From the NCBI GenBank assembly GCA_900547585.1, contig URHD01000069.1:1-10143 (forward strand): a DNA stretch of 10,143 bases, read 5' to 3'. Source of the DNA: an uncultured bacterium. Lineage in GTDB: Bacteria > Cyanobacteriota > Vampirovibrionia > Gastranaerophilales > Gastranaerophilaceae. The notes beneath the pieces are model-generated. The model ran no database searches. It saw only the letters and a program-made list of their open reading frames with translations, and was not told the origin of the DNA. Positions 1 to 5,620 of the stretch are shown in pieces. Each line of letters starts with the position of its first letter. Positions within the stretch are counted from its first letter, which is position 1. The position numbers and the translations under genes were made by a program.

Positions 1-5
1 ATTAA

Positions 6-1157
6 TTACATCGAAACCATGTGGTTGTATATCAAAGAGGAAGCTTTCACTATGAAATCTTTGCCAAGAGGAGAGTTATAAGGGCGGTTTACGAACATTA
101 CCACTATGTATTTTTTACCATTTGGCGTGTAAACGATTCCTGCATCGCCAAGCATTTTACCGATATCTCCTGTTTTGTGGATAAACGGAACATTTGCCGG
201 CAATCCAGCCTGAATAAGGCGGTTATTATGAACATGGCTCATATAATCAACGATTTTTTCTCTGGAATTAAGCGTTAAAAATGCGGGATTGTCAATGTTA
301 TAGAGCATTGCGGCCATTTCGCGCGCGGTGCTGACATTTGTGCCGGCAAGATCCGGCAGCCAGTCATTAATCCGCGTTTTTTCCATTCCCCAACGGCGAA
401 GAGCATTGTTCATACCGTTCATTCCGCCTATGGCACTCATTAGCATGTTTGTGGCTGAATTATCTGATTCTGTAATCATTACACGCGCAAGTTCATCAAT
501 TGTATAAGCATTGTTTAAGCCTTTGAACTGCAGCGAACCGGAACCTTCCGATTTATAGTATTCGGTCATTGAAATTTTGTCATTCAACGTGAGCTGGCCG
601 GCTTCGATTGACTTAAACAGTTCTATCAAAACAGGAAGTTTAATTATGCTTGCAGTCGGATAAACTTCGTCAGCCCGAATGTTAGCAAATTTTCCGGATT
701 CATAATCCCAAACATAAATTGAAGGCGCCAAAGTTGGATAACTCTTTGCAAGCCCCGCCAATTTTGCTTCAAGAAGAGGCATTGAATACGTTTCGTAAAG
801 CTTTTGCATTTTAGGTTTCTTTGTTTCAGTCGCTTTCAGGCTGTTAACACCCAAAAAGGTTGAATTTTTAAGATAAGAAGATGTCGGATGATAAACTAAA
901 TTGTAATCAGCGCTGACAGCCGGATATTTCGGAGTGCGCAAAAACAAAGGACGCGTAACATTGTCCATATAATGCGGTGCTATGTACATTACAACCACAA
1001 ACGCAAAAAGAACCTGAAAAATAAACGCAAAAGGATTGGTTCTGTGCTTTTTAAGCTTTTTCGTTCTGGTGATAGCCGGACGAACATTGGAAGCATATCT
1101 TGCCTGATTGCCATAATAATCATATTTGACTTCCGGCTTGTACATCGGTCGTGCCAA
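6..1157 (-). CDS. Membrane-anchored serine hydrolase of the class A beta-lactamase/PBP fold
   Basis: A 383-residue protein. A basic, Tyr-rich cytoplasmic tail (1-42) is followed by one membrane segment (about 43-61), a linker, and a hydrolase domain from about 125 to the end, probably facing outward. The three active-site motifs of the penicillin-recognising fold are present in order: SIIK (Ser170, Lys173), SDN (231-233) and KTG (328-330). Where class A beta-lactamases have ExxLN in the omega loop, this protein reads WLPDLA (266-271), so the deacylating Glu166 and Asn170 equivalents are missing and the loop looks short. From family knowledge this fits a peptidoglycan-acting peptidase or penicillin-binding enzyme, or an orphan serine hydrolase, better than a resistance enzyme; that is inference. 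The start is TTG at 1157, chosen because GGGAG lies 8 bases upstream; the next Met (residue 5) would be too far from it. It is transcribed divergently from the GGDEF gene. Its terminator, if any, lies outside the window. Confidence 0.88.
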   Translation of the reverse strand: MARPMYKPEVKYDYYGNQARYASNVRPAITRTKKLKKHRTNPFAFIFQVLFAFVVVMYIAPHYMDNVTRPLFLRTPKYPAVSADYNLVYHPTSSYLKNSTFLGVNSLKATETKKPKMQKLYETYSMPLLEAKLAGLAKSYPTLAPSIYVWDYESGKFANIRADEVYPTASIIKLPVLIELFKSIEAGQLTLNDKISMTEYYKSEGSGSLQFKGLNNAYTIDELARVMITESDNSATNMLMSAIGGMNGMNNALRRWGMEKTRINDWLPDLAGTNVSTAREMAAMLYNIDNPAFLTLNSREKIVDYMSHVHNNRLIQAGLPANVPFIHKTGDIGKMLGDAGIVYTPNGKKYIVVMFVNRPYNSPLGKDFIVKASSLIYNHMVSM

Positions 1158-1178
1158 AATATCTTCTCCCTAATCAAG

Positions 1179-1235
1179 TCTACACATTTATATTACCCGA
1201 ACAATTTTACGGATGCATGGTACAAATAGTGTAGA
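1179..1235. repeat. 7-bp inverted repeat upstream of the serine hydrolase gene
   Basis: TCTACAC at 1179-1185 is mirrored by GTGTAGA at 1229-1235. The pair flanks the region where the minus-strand promoter of the hydrolase gene should lie; a TAATATAAA stretch on the minus strand (about 1189-1197) is a possible -10, without a convincing -35. It could be an operator, but 7-bp arms in AT-rich DNA are weak evidence. Confidence 0.25.
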
Positions 1236-1299
1236 TGTTCGAAATTTATTGATAATAAATTAACATTTAAAATCTTTAAAGTCCAAGGTTTTAACATTT

Positions 1300-1360
1300 T
1301 GTTGCATTAAACTTTAAGAATAATGATACATTATTAATATTATGTACATTTAGTGCAACA
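1300..1360. promoter_or_regulatory. 12-bp inverted repeat (11/12) upstream of the GGDEF gene
   Basis: TGTTGCATTAAA at 1300-1311 pairs with TTTAGTGCAACA at 1349-1360, with one mismatch and a 37-base spacer. The right arm falls exactly in the 17-base spacer of the best promoter for the downstream gene (-35 at 1343-1348, -10 at 1366-1371). Such a position suits a repressor half-site, with the left arm as a distal half-site. The arms are seen directly; the regulatory role is inference. Confidence 0.4.
1319..1335. promoter_or_regulatory. 17-bp perfect dyad, operator-like
   Basis: AATAATG at 1319-1325 and CATTATT at 1329-1335 form a perfect 7-bp dyad around ATA. It sits between the two arms of the wider TGTTGCA repeat and just upstream of the putative -35 of the GGDEF gene. 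The left half resembles a Fur/PerR-type half-site, but the centre spacing is one base short of a Fur box, so no regulator is named. Confidence 0.35.
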
Positions 1361-1371
1361 TTTGATATTAT
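1343..1371 (+). promoter_or_regulatory. Putative sigma-70 type promoter of the GGDEF gene
   Basis: TGTACA (1343-1348, 4/6 to TTGACA) and TATTAT (1366-1371, 5/6 to TATAAT) are separated by 17 bases. Transcription would begin near 1378, leaving a leader of about 25 bases that carries the ribosome binding site GGGA at 1391-1394, 8 bases before the ATG. Other AT-rich hexamers nearby could serve instead. Confidence 0.4.
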
Positions 1372-1402
1372 ATGTGTACGAAGTTTAAAAGGGAAATTTA
1401 AA

Positions 1403-2281
1403 ATGAGAAATATTGTAATTTTCACCGACAAAGATTCATCAAAACTGGAAGCAATGATTGCTAACAGCGGAGATTATGATGTAAGAACAAAAAATATTGA
1501 CGAACTCAAAGACGCAATGACCTTCAATCCGGCTGTTATTGTTATAAATTGCGCAGAACAAAAGCTTAAAGAAGCAGCAATGGTCACAAAACTTCCCGCT
1601 CCGGCGTTGATAGTTGCGCAAAGGTTCATTGATGAACTCATTCTCCGCGGTGACTCGTATGATTTTGTTACCGAGCCGGTTGACGAAAAAGAGCTTGCAC
1701 TGAGAGTAAAAAATCTGTTAAAAATTAAAGAATTGAAAGAAACAATCGACACAGTTTCTACAACGGACGCTCTTACTGGACTTCACAACAGAAAATATCT
1801 CCACGAACGCCTTGAAGCTGAAATTTCCCGCGCAAAAAGATATGATATTAAATTATCCTGCCTGCTCCTGGATATCGACTTTTTCAAGGTCGTAAACGAC
1901 ATGTACGGATATGACTGGGGCGATGTTCTTCTGAAAAAAATTGCAGAAATGTTAAAAGGCTTCGTCAGAAAAGAAGATATCTTAACAAGATACGGCGATG
2001 AAGAATTTATCGTAATTCTCCCGAACACACCTGAAGAAAATGCATTCCTTTTTGCAGAAAGATTCAGAAGAGACATTGAAAAAATGGAATTTATCCCTGC
2101 TGGTGAAGAAGAACGCCATCCGATTACGATTTCCGGCGGGATCGCATCTTTCCCGTTCCTTCAAAATGTGGATGAAGACGCAAATACACTCATCAGATAC
2201 GCAGAACACGCACTATATAACGCAAAAAAACGCGGCAAAAACAAAATAGTCCAGTTCTCTCAAATAAATATTGAATATTAA
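1403..2281 (+). CDS. Receiver-GGDEF protein (putative diguanylate cyclase or c-di-GMP effector), both domains with altered key residues
   Basis: A 292-residue soluble protein with no membrane segment. Residues 1-105 have a response-regulator receiver fold: the acidic pair (Asp9, Asp11) is kept, but the phosphoacceptor Asp at the end of strand 3 is Asn49 (VIVIN) and the conserved Lys of the KP motif is Glu91 (TEP), so phosphorylation is unlikely. A short linker helix leads into a GGDEF domain (about 118-286). The metal/substrate region DIDFFKVVND (157-166) and GYDWGD (169-174) is intact. The signature reads RYGDEEF (196-202), that is GDEEF in place of GGDEF/GGEEF. The inhibitory-site RxxD (Arg189-Asp192) is present at the usual 5-residue distance. 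The protein could still make c-di-GMP, or could act only as a c-di-GMP-binding effector; the sequence does not decide. It appears monocistronic, ending in the terminator at 2283-2310. Confidence 0.9.
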   Translation: MRNIVIFTDKDSSKLEAMIANSGDYDVRTKNIDELKDAMTFNPAVIVINCAEQKLKEAAMVTKLPAPALIVAQRFIDELILRGDSYDFVTEPVDEKELALRVKNLLKIKELKETIDTVSTTDALTGLHNRKYLHERLEAEISRAKRYDIKLSCLLLDIDFFKVVNDMYGYDWGDVLLKKIAEMLKGFVRKEDILTRYGDEEFIVILPNTPEENAFLFAERFRRDIEKMEFIPAGEEERHPITISGGIASFPFLQNVDEDANTLIRYAEHALYNAKKRGKNKIVQFSQINIEY

Positions 2282-2282
2282 T

Positions 2283-2310
2283 AAAAAAGCTCCTGAGAGG
2301 GAGCTTTTTT
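2283..2310 (+). terminator. Intrinsic terminator after the GGDEF gene
   Basis: GCTCC (2289-2293) pairs with GGAGC (2300-2304) around a 6-base loop, followed by six T. A run of six A upstream extends the stem to 11 bp. It begins 2 bases after the TAA stop. The A/T flanks could also let it work on the other strand, but no minus-strand gene ends here. Confidence 0.88.
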
Positions 2311-2404
2311 ATTGGATAAATTCTTCCCTATATCTGCGAAAACCCTCAATTTTCCCAAGTATCCTATCAGAAAAACCCAAAAACATATGCCAATTGTTAA
2401 ATTC

Positions 2405-2433
2405 TTGTCTTAAATAAAAAAAAATAGTAGAAT
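2405..2433 (+). promoter_or_regulatory. Sigma-70 type promoter of the symporter-aroA operon
   Basis: TTGTCT (2405-2410) and TAGAAT (2428-2433, 5/6 to consensus) are separated by exactly 17 bases of very A-rich DNA. The start of transcription would be near 2440, giving a short leader with the ribosome binding site AGAGGA (2452-2457), 7 bases before the ATG. This is the best-formed promoter in the window. Confidence 0.65.
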
Positions 2434-2464
2434 AAGGAAACCTAATATATGAGAGGATTAACTG

Positions 2465-3814
2465 ATGAAATTACATATGCAGATTTTGATTGCACTTGGT
2501 CTTGGGATTAAACGTAACGGACATATCTTTTTCGGGCTAATTGCAGGCGTCATTGTCGGAATACTGCTGCATGCCCAGAATGCCGGCACCCCCGAAGCAA
2601 CACCATTGTTCCATTACATTTACGGAGCATTGAATTTTATAGGTCAGGCATTCATCAGACTTATCCAAATGGTCATAATCCCGTTAATTTTCAGCGCAAT
2701 CATCATCGGAATCTCAAGCATAGGCGATAACAAACAGCTCGGCTCTTTCGGCCGCAGAATGGTTCTGTATTATACAATAATTTCTGTCGCTGCTGTAATA
2801 ATTGGCGCAATTTTAGCCCTCGGAGTAAAACCCGGGCTCGGCGTACAATCATTCATAAACGCCCAGTCAGCAACCGAAAATCAACAGATTGTTGCTGCAG
2901 CAATCCAAGACCAGAAAAATCATTTTGGTGATATTTTCCTTAATATCATACCGGCTAATCCGATGGAAGCGCTTGCTTCAGGCGACATGATTCCAATAAT
3001 TGTGTTCATTATGATTTTTGCGATTGCACTTTCAAAAGTCGGAGAAATCAATCGACCGGTTGTTTCCTTTTTTGAATCGATATTCGCGGCAACAATGAAA
3101 GTTACGGACGGCATAATGTACCTTGCTGCACCGGGGATTTTTGCATTAACCGCCACAGCGATATCTTCGTTCGGAATGTCCGTATTTACGAGTATTTCAA
3201 AGTATTTTCTAGTAATTCTTGCCGGTTTTGCATTACAGTTATTTGTTGTTTACCCGATTTTGATGAAAATATTTTCAAAAGTACCTATTAGACTTTTCTT
3301 TGCTGCAATAGCAGAAGCCATGATGGTAGGATTCGGCACGGCAAGCAGTTCTGCAACTCTTCCGCTTGTTATTGCATGCTGTGAAAAAAGAGGTGTTTCG
3401 CACAAGGTTTGCAGTTTTGTTTTACCGCTGGGCGCAACGCTGAATTTCGATGCAACAGCACTTTTTCAGGTTGTTGCAGTACTTTTCCTTGCACAGGCAT
3501 ACGGAATTGCAATGGATCCTATTATGATTTTGCAGATATGTGTACTCGCAATCGTTGCCTCAAGCACCTGTGCAGGCATTCCGGGCGGCGGAATCATTAC
3601 AATTGCGCTTGTGCTGAACGGTATGGGATTAACCCCCTCGCAGATGGTCGAAGGATTTGCATTCCTGTTTGCTGTTGACAGAATAGTTGATATGTTCAGA
3701 ACAATGCTTAACATTACATCTGATGCAGTCGTTGCAGCCATAGTTGCCGACAACGAAAACGAACTTAACTACGACATGCTCACAAATTCGGAATCCTACA
3801 AAGAAATAATTTAA
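2465..3814 (+). CDS. Dicarboxylate/amino acid:cation symporter (DAACS family, GltP/DctA-like)
   Basis: A 449-residue, strongly hydrophobic secondary transporter of the inner membrane, expected to import glutamate, aspartate or C4-dicarboxylates with Na+ or H+. The family landmarks appear in order: an N-terminal membrane segment preceded by MKLHMQILIA, the serine-rich hairpin ASSSATLP (293-300), the unwound TM7 motif NFDAT (327-331; usually NMDGT), the HP2 tip GIPGGG (371-376), and the TM8 substrate motif with Asp405, Asp409-Met, Arg412, Thr413, Asn416 and Asp420. The Arg that contacts the side-chain carboxylate in GltPh is kept (Arg412), supporting an acidic substrate. Two usually conserved positions differ: Met to Phe and Gly to Ala in NMDGT, and Gly to Ser in the TGD motif (ITSD). 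It is the first gene of an operon; its TAA shares one base with the aroA start, implying translational coupling. The exact substrate cannot be read from sequence. Confidence 0.92.
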   Translation: MKLHMQILIALGLGIKRNGHIFFGLIAGVIVGILLHAQNAGTPEATPLFHYIYGALNFIGQAFIRLIQMVIIPLIFSAIIIGISSIGDNKQLGSFGRRMVLYYTIISVAAVIIGAILALGVKPGLGVQSFINAQSATENQQIVAAAIQDQKNHFGDIFLNIIPANPMEALASGDMIPIIVFIMIFAIALSKVGEINRPVVSFFESIFAATMKVTDGIMYLAAPGIFALTATAISSFGMSVFTSISKYFLVILAGFALQLFVVYPILMKIFSKVPIRLFFAAIAEAMMVGFGTASSSATLPLVIACCEKRGVSHKVCSFVLPLGATLNFDATALFQVVAVLFLAQAYGIAMDPIMILQICVLAIVASSTCAGIPGGGIITIALVLNGMGLTPSQMVEGFAFLFAVDRIVDMFRTMLNITSDAVVAAIVADNENELNYDMLTNSESYKEII

Positions 3815-5094
3815 TGGTTACGGTTCAAAAAGCAAAAAAAATCAAAGGCGAAATAGTTATCCCTCCGGATAAATCAATAAGCCATCGCAGCGCTATGTTT
3901 GCGCTGCTTACGGGCGGAGTTATGGAGGTGCACAACTATTCGGCAGGCGCGGACTGCCGAAGTTCTCTTGATATGATTCAAAGGCTCGGCGCAAAGGTCG
4001 AATTCAAAGCCGGAAACGACATAATAATCGATTCTTCCGAAGCTTTTAAGTACGTTAATGGGGCTATTTCGCTGAACTGCGGAAATTCAGGCACCTCAAT
4101 GCGGCTTTTTAGCGGGCTGCTTGCGCCAAAAATCGGTAAATTTGAACTTTTCGGCGACAAAAGCCTTTCAAAACGACCAATGAAAAGAATTATCGAACCA
4201 CTTCAAAGCATGGGTGCAATAATTGAGCACATGGACACCAAAGCCCCCTTAAAAATCACAGGCAACGAGCTGAGTGCAATCAATTACACATCAAAAATAG
4301 CCTCTGCGCAGGTTAAATCCTGCATTTTGCTCGCGGGGCTTGGTACAGATGGCATAACCAGCGTCGAGGAGCCCTATATTTCCCGCAATCACACGGAACG
4401 CATGCTTAAATATCTGGGCGCAGATATCAGCTGCGAAGGAACAAAAACATGTGTATCAAAATCCTATCTTGAGCCCAAAAACATAACGGTTTGCGGCGAT
4501 ATTTCGTCAGCGGCTTTCTTTTTTGCAGCCGGAGCAATCCTCCCTGATTCGGAATTAACAATCAAAAACACCGGTTTGAACCCAACAAGAACCGGAATTC
4601 TTGAGGTTATGAAGAAAATGGGTGCAGATTTTGAAATTTTGGACAAAAGGGTTGAATGCGGTGAAGAAGTCGGCGATATAAGAGTAAAAACCTCATCGTT
4701 GAGTGGAATAACCATTGAAGGCGCAATAATTCCGAGATTAATCGACGAAATCCCGATAATCGCAGTCATGGCAACTCAAGCGCAGGGCACAACCGTAATA
4801 AAAGACGCTTCCGACCTCAGAAACAAAGAAGCTGACAGAATTACATGCCTTGTCGGCGAGTTACGTAAGCTGGGTGCAGAAATTGAAGAAACGCCAGACG
4901 GAATGATTATACACGGCGGCAAAAAGCTATCCGGCGGCGTGCAGGTCGAATGTTTTCATGACCACAGGCTTGCAATGAGTCTTTATGTTGCCGGAATGGT
5001 TTGTGAAAAACCTGTAAAAATCAACGAATTTCAATGGGTGGATATCTCTTTTCCTGAATTTCTGCCGCTTATGGGCGAGGTTGCTTCTTTTTAG
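3814..5094 (+). CDS. aroA: 3-phosphoshikimate 1-carboxyvinyltransferase (EPSP synthase), class II type
   Basis: Joins phosphoenolpyruvate to shikimate-3-phosphate to form EPSP, the sixth step of the shikimate pathway to chorismate, in the cytoplasm. The 426-residue length is normal. Visible motifs: PPDKSISHR (17-25), GNSGTSMR (90-97), RPMKR (121-125), SAQVK (164-168), RNHTE (191-195), NPTR (256-259), DEIP (311-314; Asp311 is the catalytic acidic residue), NKEADR (337-342) and DHRLAMS (383-389). The combination xDKS, SAQxK, RxHxE and NxxR is the hallmark of class II enzymes. In class I enzymes the PEP/glyphosate loop is NAGTAMRP; here it is NSGTSMRL, with Leu at the E. coli Pro101 position. 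Reduced glyphosate sensitivity is therefore predicted, not shown. The ATG overlaps the symporter stop by one base and has only a weak ribosome binding site, so translation probably depends on the upstream gene. It ends with TAG, and its last 26 bases overlap a converging small reading frame. Confidence 0.97.
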   Translation: MVTVQKAKKIKGEIVIPPDKSISHRSAMFALLTGGVMEVHNYSAGADCRSSLDMIQRLGAKVEFKAGNDIIIDSSEAFKYVNGAISLNCGNSGTSMRLFSGLLAPKIGKFELFGDKSLSKRPMKRIIEPLQSMGAIIEHMDTKAPLKITGNELSAINYTSKIASAQVKSCILLAGLGTDGITSVEEPYISRNHTERMLKYLGADISCEGTKTCVSKSYLEPKNITVCGDISSAAFFFAAGAILPDSELTIKNTGLNPTRTGILEVMKKMGADFEILDKRVECGEEVGDIRVKTSSLSGITIEGAIIPRLIDEIPIIAVMATQAQGTTVIKDASDLRNKEADRITCLVGELRKLGAEIEETPDGMIIHGGKKLSGGVQVECFHDHRLAMSLYVAGMVCEKPVKINEFQWVDISFPEFLPLMGEVASF

Positions 5095-5269
5095 AGCTGA
5101 ATGGATTTTTGCTCTCTTTTTCAGCAGGTTCGACCCATGCATAGGTCTGACCGCAGGTAAAAGAGAACGGATTTGAGTTATTGCAGTTACTTTTGTAAAA
5201 GCGTGTATATTTTTTGTCGTATTTGTCGACTTTTTTCATGATTTTTATAAGCTCCGACAATATTTTCAT
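5069..5269 (-). CDS. Hypothetical small protein, 66 residues, antisense to the aroA 3' end
   Basis: Unrecognised. The frame encodes a Lys-rich N-terminal helix, then an aromatic and Asn/Cys-containing stretch (KSNCNNSN, then FTCGQTYAWVEP), and a charged tail ending KKKQPRP. Two Cys are present and there is no signal peptide or membrane segment. Codon choice looks like that of the neighbours. The start at 5269 was chosen because GGAAG (5278-5282 on the minus strand) lies 8 bases upstream; an in-frame Met at 5296 lacks a binding site, and a later Met at residue 12 is also possible. It converges on aroA and overlaps its last 26 bases. A second minus-strand frame (ATG 5315, stop 5187, 42 codons) overlaps its 5' part and also looks coding, so the region may instead be a frameshifted remnant of one gene. 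Confidence 0.42.
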   Translation of the reverse strand: MKILSELIKIMKKVDKYDKKYTRFYKSNCNNSNPFSFTCGQTYAWVEPAEKESKNPFSSKKKQPRP

Positions 5270-5393
5270 AACCTTTACTTCCAGCACTATCCACATAAAC
5301 TATCGCACTTTTCATTTGCGATTTAATCCTTATTTCGGACAAGGAATTCTAGGCGAAAAGGCTATTTTTCTTTTTTAGTGAGGCGGGGTGGTG

Positions 5394-5497
5394 TTTGGGG
5401 TAAAAATCCGGCTGAAACAATTTTTCCGGCTCGATTGGTGGGTGATTTGGCGCAAAAATCCCTCTAAATCAATTTTTCTTGCTTGATTCACTGCGTT
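5394..5497. repeat. Two tandem, diverged 52-base repeat units
   Basis: Units at 5394-5445 and 5446-5497 share a core that begins TTTGGsGyAAAAATCC and continues through AATTTTTC to GCTyGATT. The 25-base core (5402-5426 versus 5454-5478) matches at 21 of 25 positions and similarity extends about 10 bases on each side. The region is open for no convincing protein. A third core copy lies inverted at 5508-5532. This suggests a family of intergenic repeats rather than chance, but copies elsewhere in the genome cannot be seen here. Confidence 0.65.
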
Positions 5498-5532
5498 CAT
5501 AGGCGTCGAAAAATTAATTTAGAGGGATTTTT
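5454..5532. repeat. 25-bp near-perfect inverted repeat (hairpin) upstream of topA
   Basis: The arm at 5454-5478 (starting AAAAATCCCTCTAAAT) is the reverse complement of 5508-5532 at 24 of 25 positions, around a 29-base loop. The single mismatch is C.A in a plus-strand RNA but G.U in a minus-strand RNA, so the minus-strand transcript would pair without interruption. It lies upstream of both topA promoter candidates and so would not be part of the topA leader. It may be a MITE/REP-like element or a transcription barrier; function is unknown. Confidence 0.8.
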
Positions 5533-5547
5533 ACTTTGGGGAACTTT

Positions 5548-5608
5548 CAGGTCTTTATAATCAATTATTTGCGCAATAAAAACCATCATGCTAGTATGAA
5601 AAGACCTG
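5548..5608. promoter_or_regulatory. 9-bp inverted repeat bracketing the topA promoter
   Basis: CAGGTCTTT (5548-5556) and AAAGACCTG (5600-5608) are exact inverted copies separated by 43 bases. The left arm touches a perfect TATAAT (5556-5561), and the right arm covers the expected transcription start of the second promoter and runs into the topA ribosome binding site TGGGGA (5607-5612). Neither promoter would give an mRNA holding both arms, so a protein operator is more likely than an RNA switch. Function is inferred. Confidence 0.45.
5569..5597 (+). promoter_or_regulatory. Putative topA-aroE promoter with extended -10
   Basis: TTGCGC (5569-5574), a 17-base spacer, and TAGTAT (5592-5597) preceded by TGC (extended -10). 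The start would be near 5604, leaving a leader of under 20 bases with TGGGGA 8 bases before the ATG. A perfect TATAAT at 5556-5561 is an alternative or additional promoter but lacks a good -35 at standard spacing. Confidence 0.45.
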
Positions 5609-5620
5609 GGGATAAATAAC

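Larger units (their letters stand above)
5095..5620. other. 526-base aroA-topA intergenic region: contents
   Basis: This stretch carries most of a probable small minus-strand gene (its first two-thirds lie at 5095-5269), an unassigned part (5316-5393) with a G-rich plus strand and no clear gene, two tandem 52-base repeats (5394-5497), a 25-bp inverted repeat (5454-5532), and the topA promoter region (5548-5612). No strong terminator follows aroA. The best candidate is a 5-bp stem (AGAGC 5093-5097, GCTCT 5111-5115) followed by CTTTTT, with a 13-base loop, which is weak. Confidence 0.6.

Noticed and set aside
21..278. Plus-strand reading frames over the serine hydrolase gene
   Set aside because: They are shadows of the well-supported minus-strand gene and have no ribosome binding site or recognisable product.
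6..1157. Naming the serine hydrolase a class A beta-lactamase resistance gene
   Set aside because: The ExxLN motif with the deacylation Glu is missing and the protein is anchored by an N-terminal membrane segment.
1319..1335. Fur box upstream of the GGDEF gene
   Set aside because: The left half matches well, but the right half is out of register by one base, so the 19-bp consensus is not met.
5093..5125. Intrinsic terminator after aroA
   Set aside because: The possible stems are only 5-6 bp with 13-18 base loops and compete with each other; not convincing enough to list as a terminator.
5187..5315. Transposase remnant in the minus strand next to aroA
   Set aside because: The 42-codon frame vaguely recalls N-termini of some IS transposases, but there is no catalytic motif, terminal inverted repeat or target duplication to support it.
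5394..5532. Repeat cluster as a CRISPR array
   Set aside because: Only two direct units with diverged cores and one inverted copy; spacing and sequence are not those of repeats with unique spacers, and no cas gene is present.
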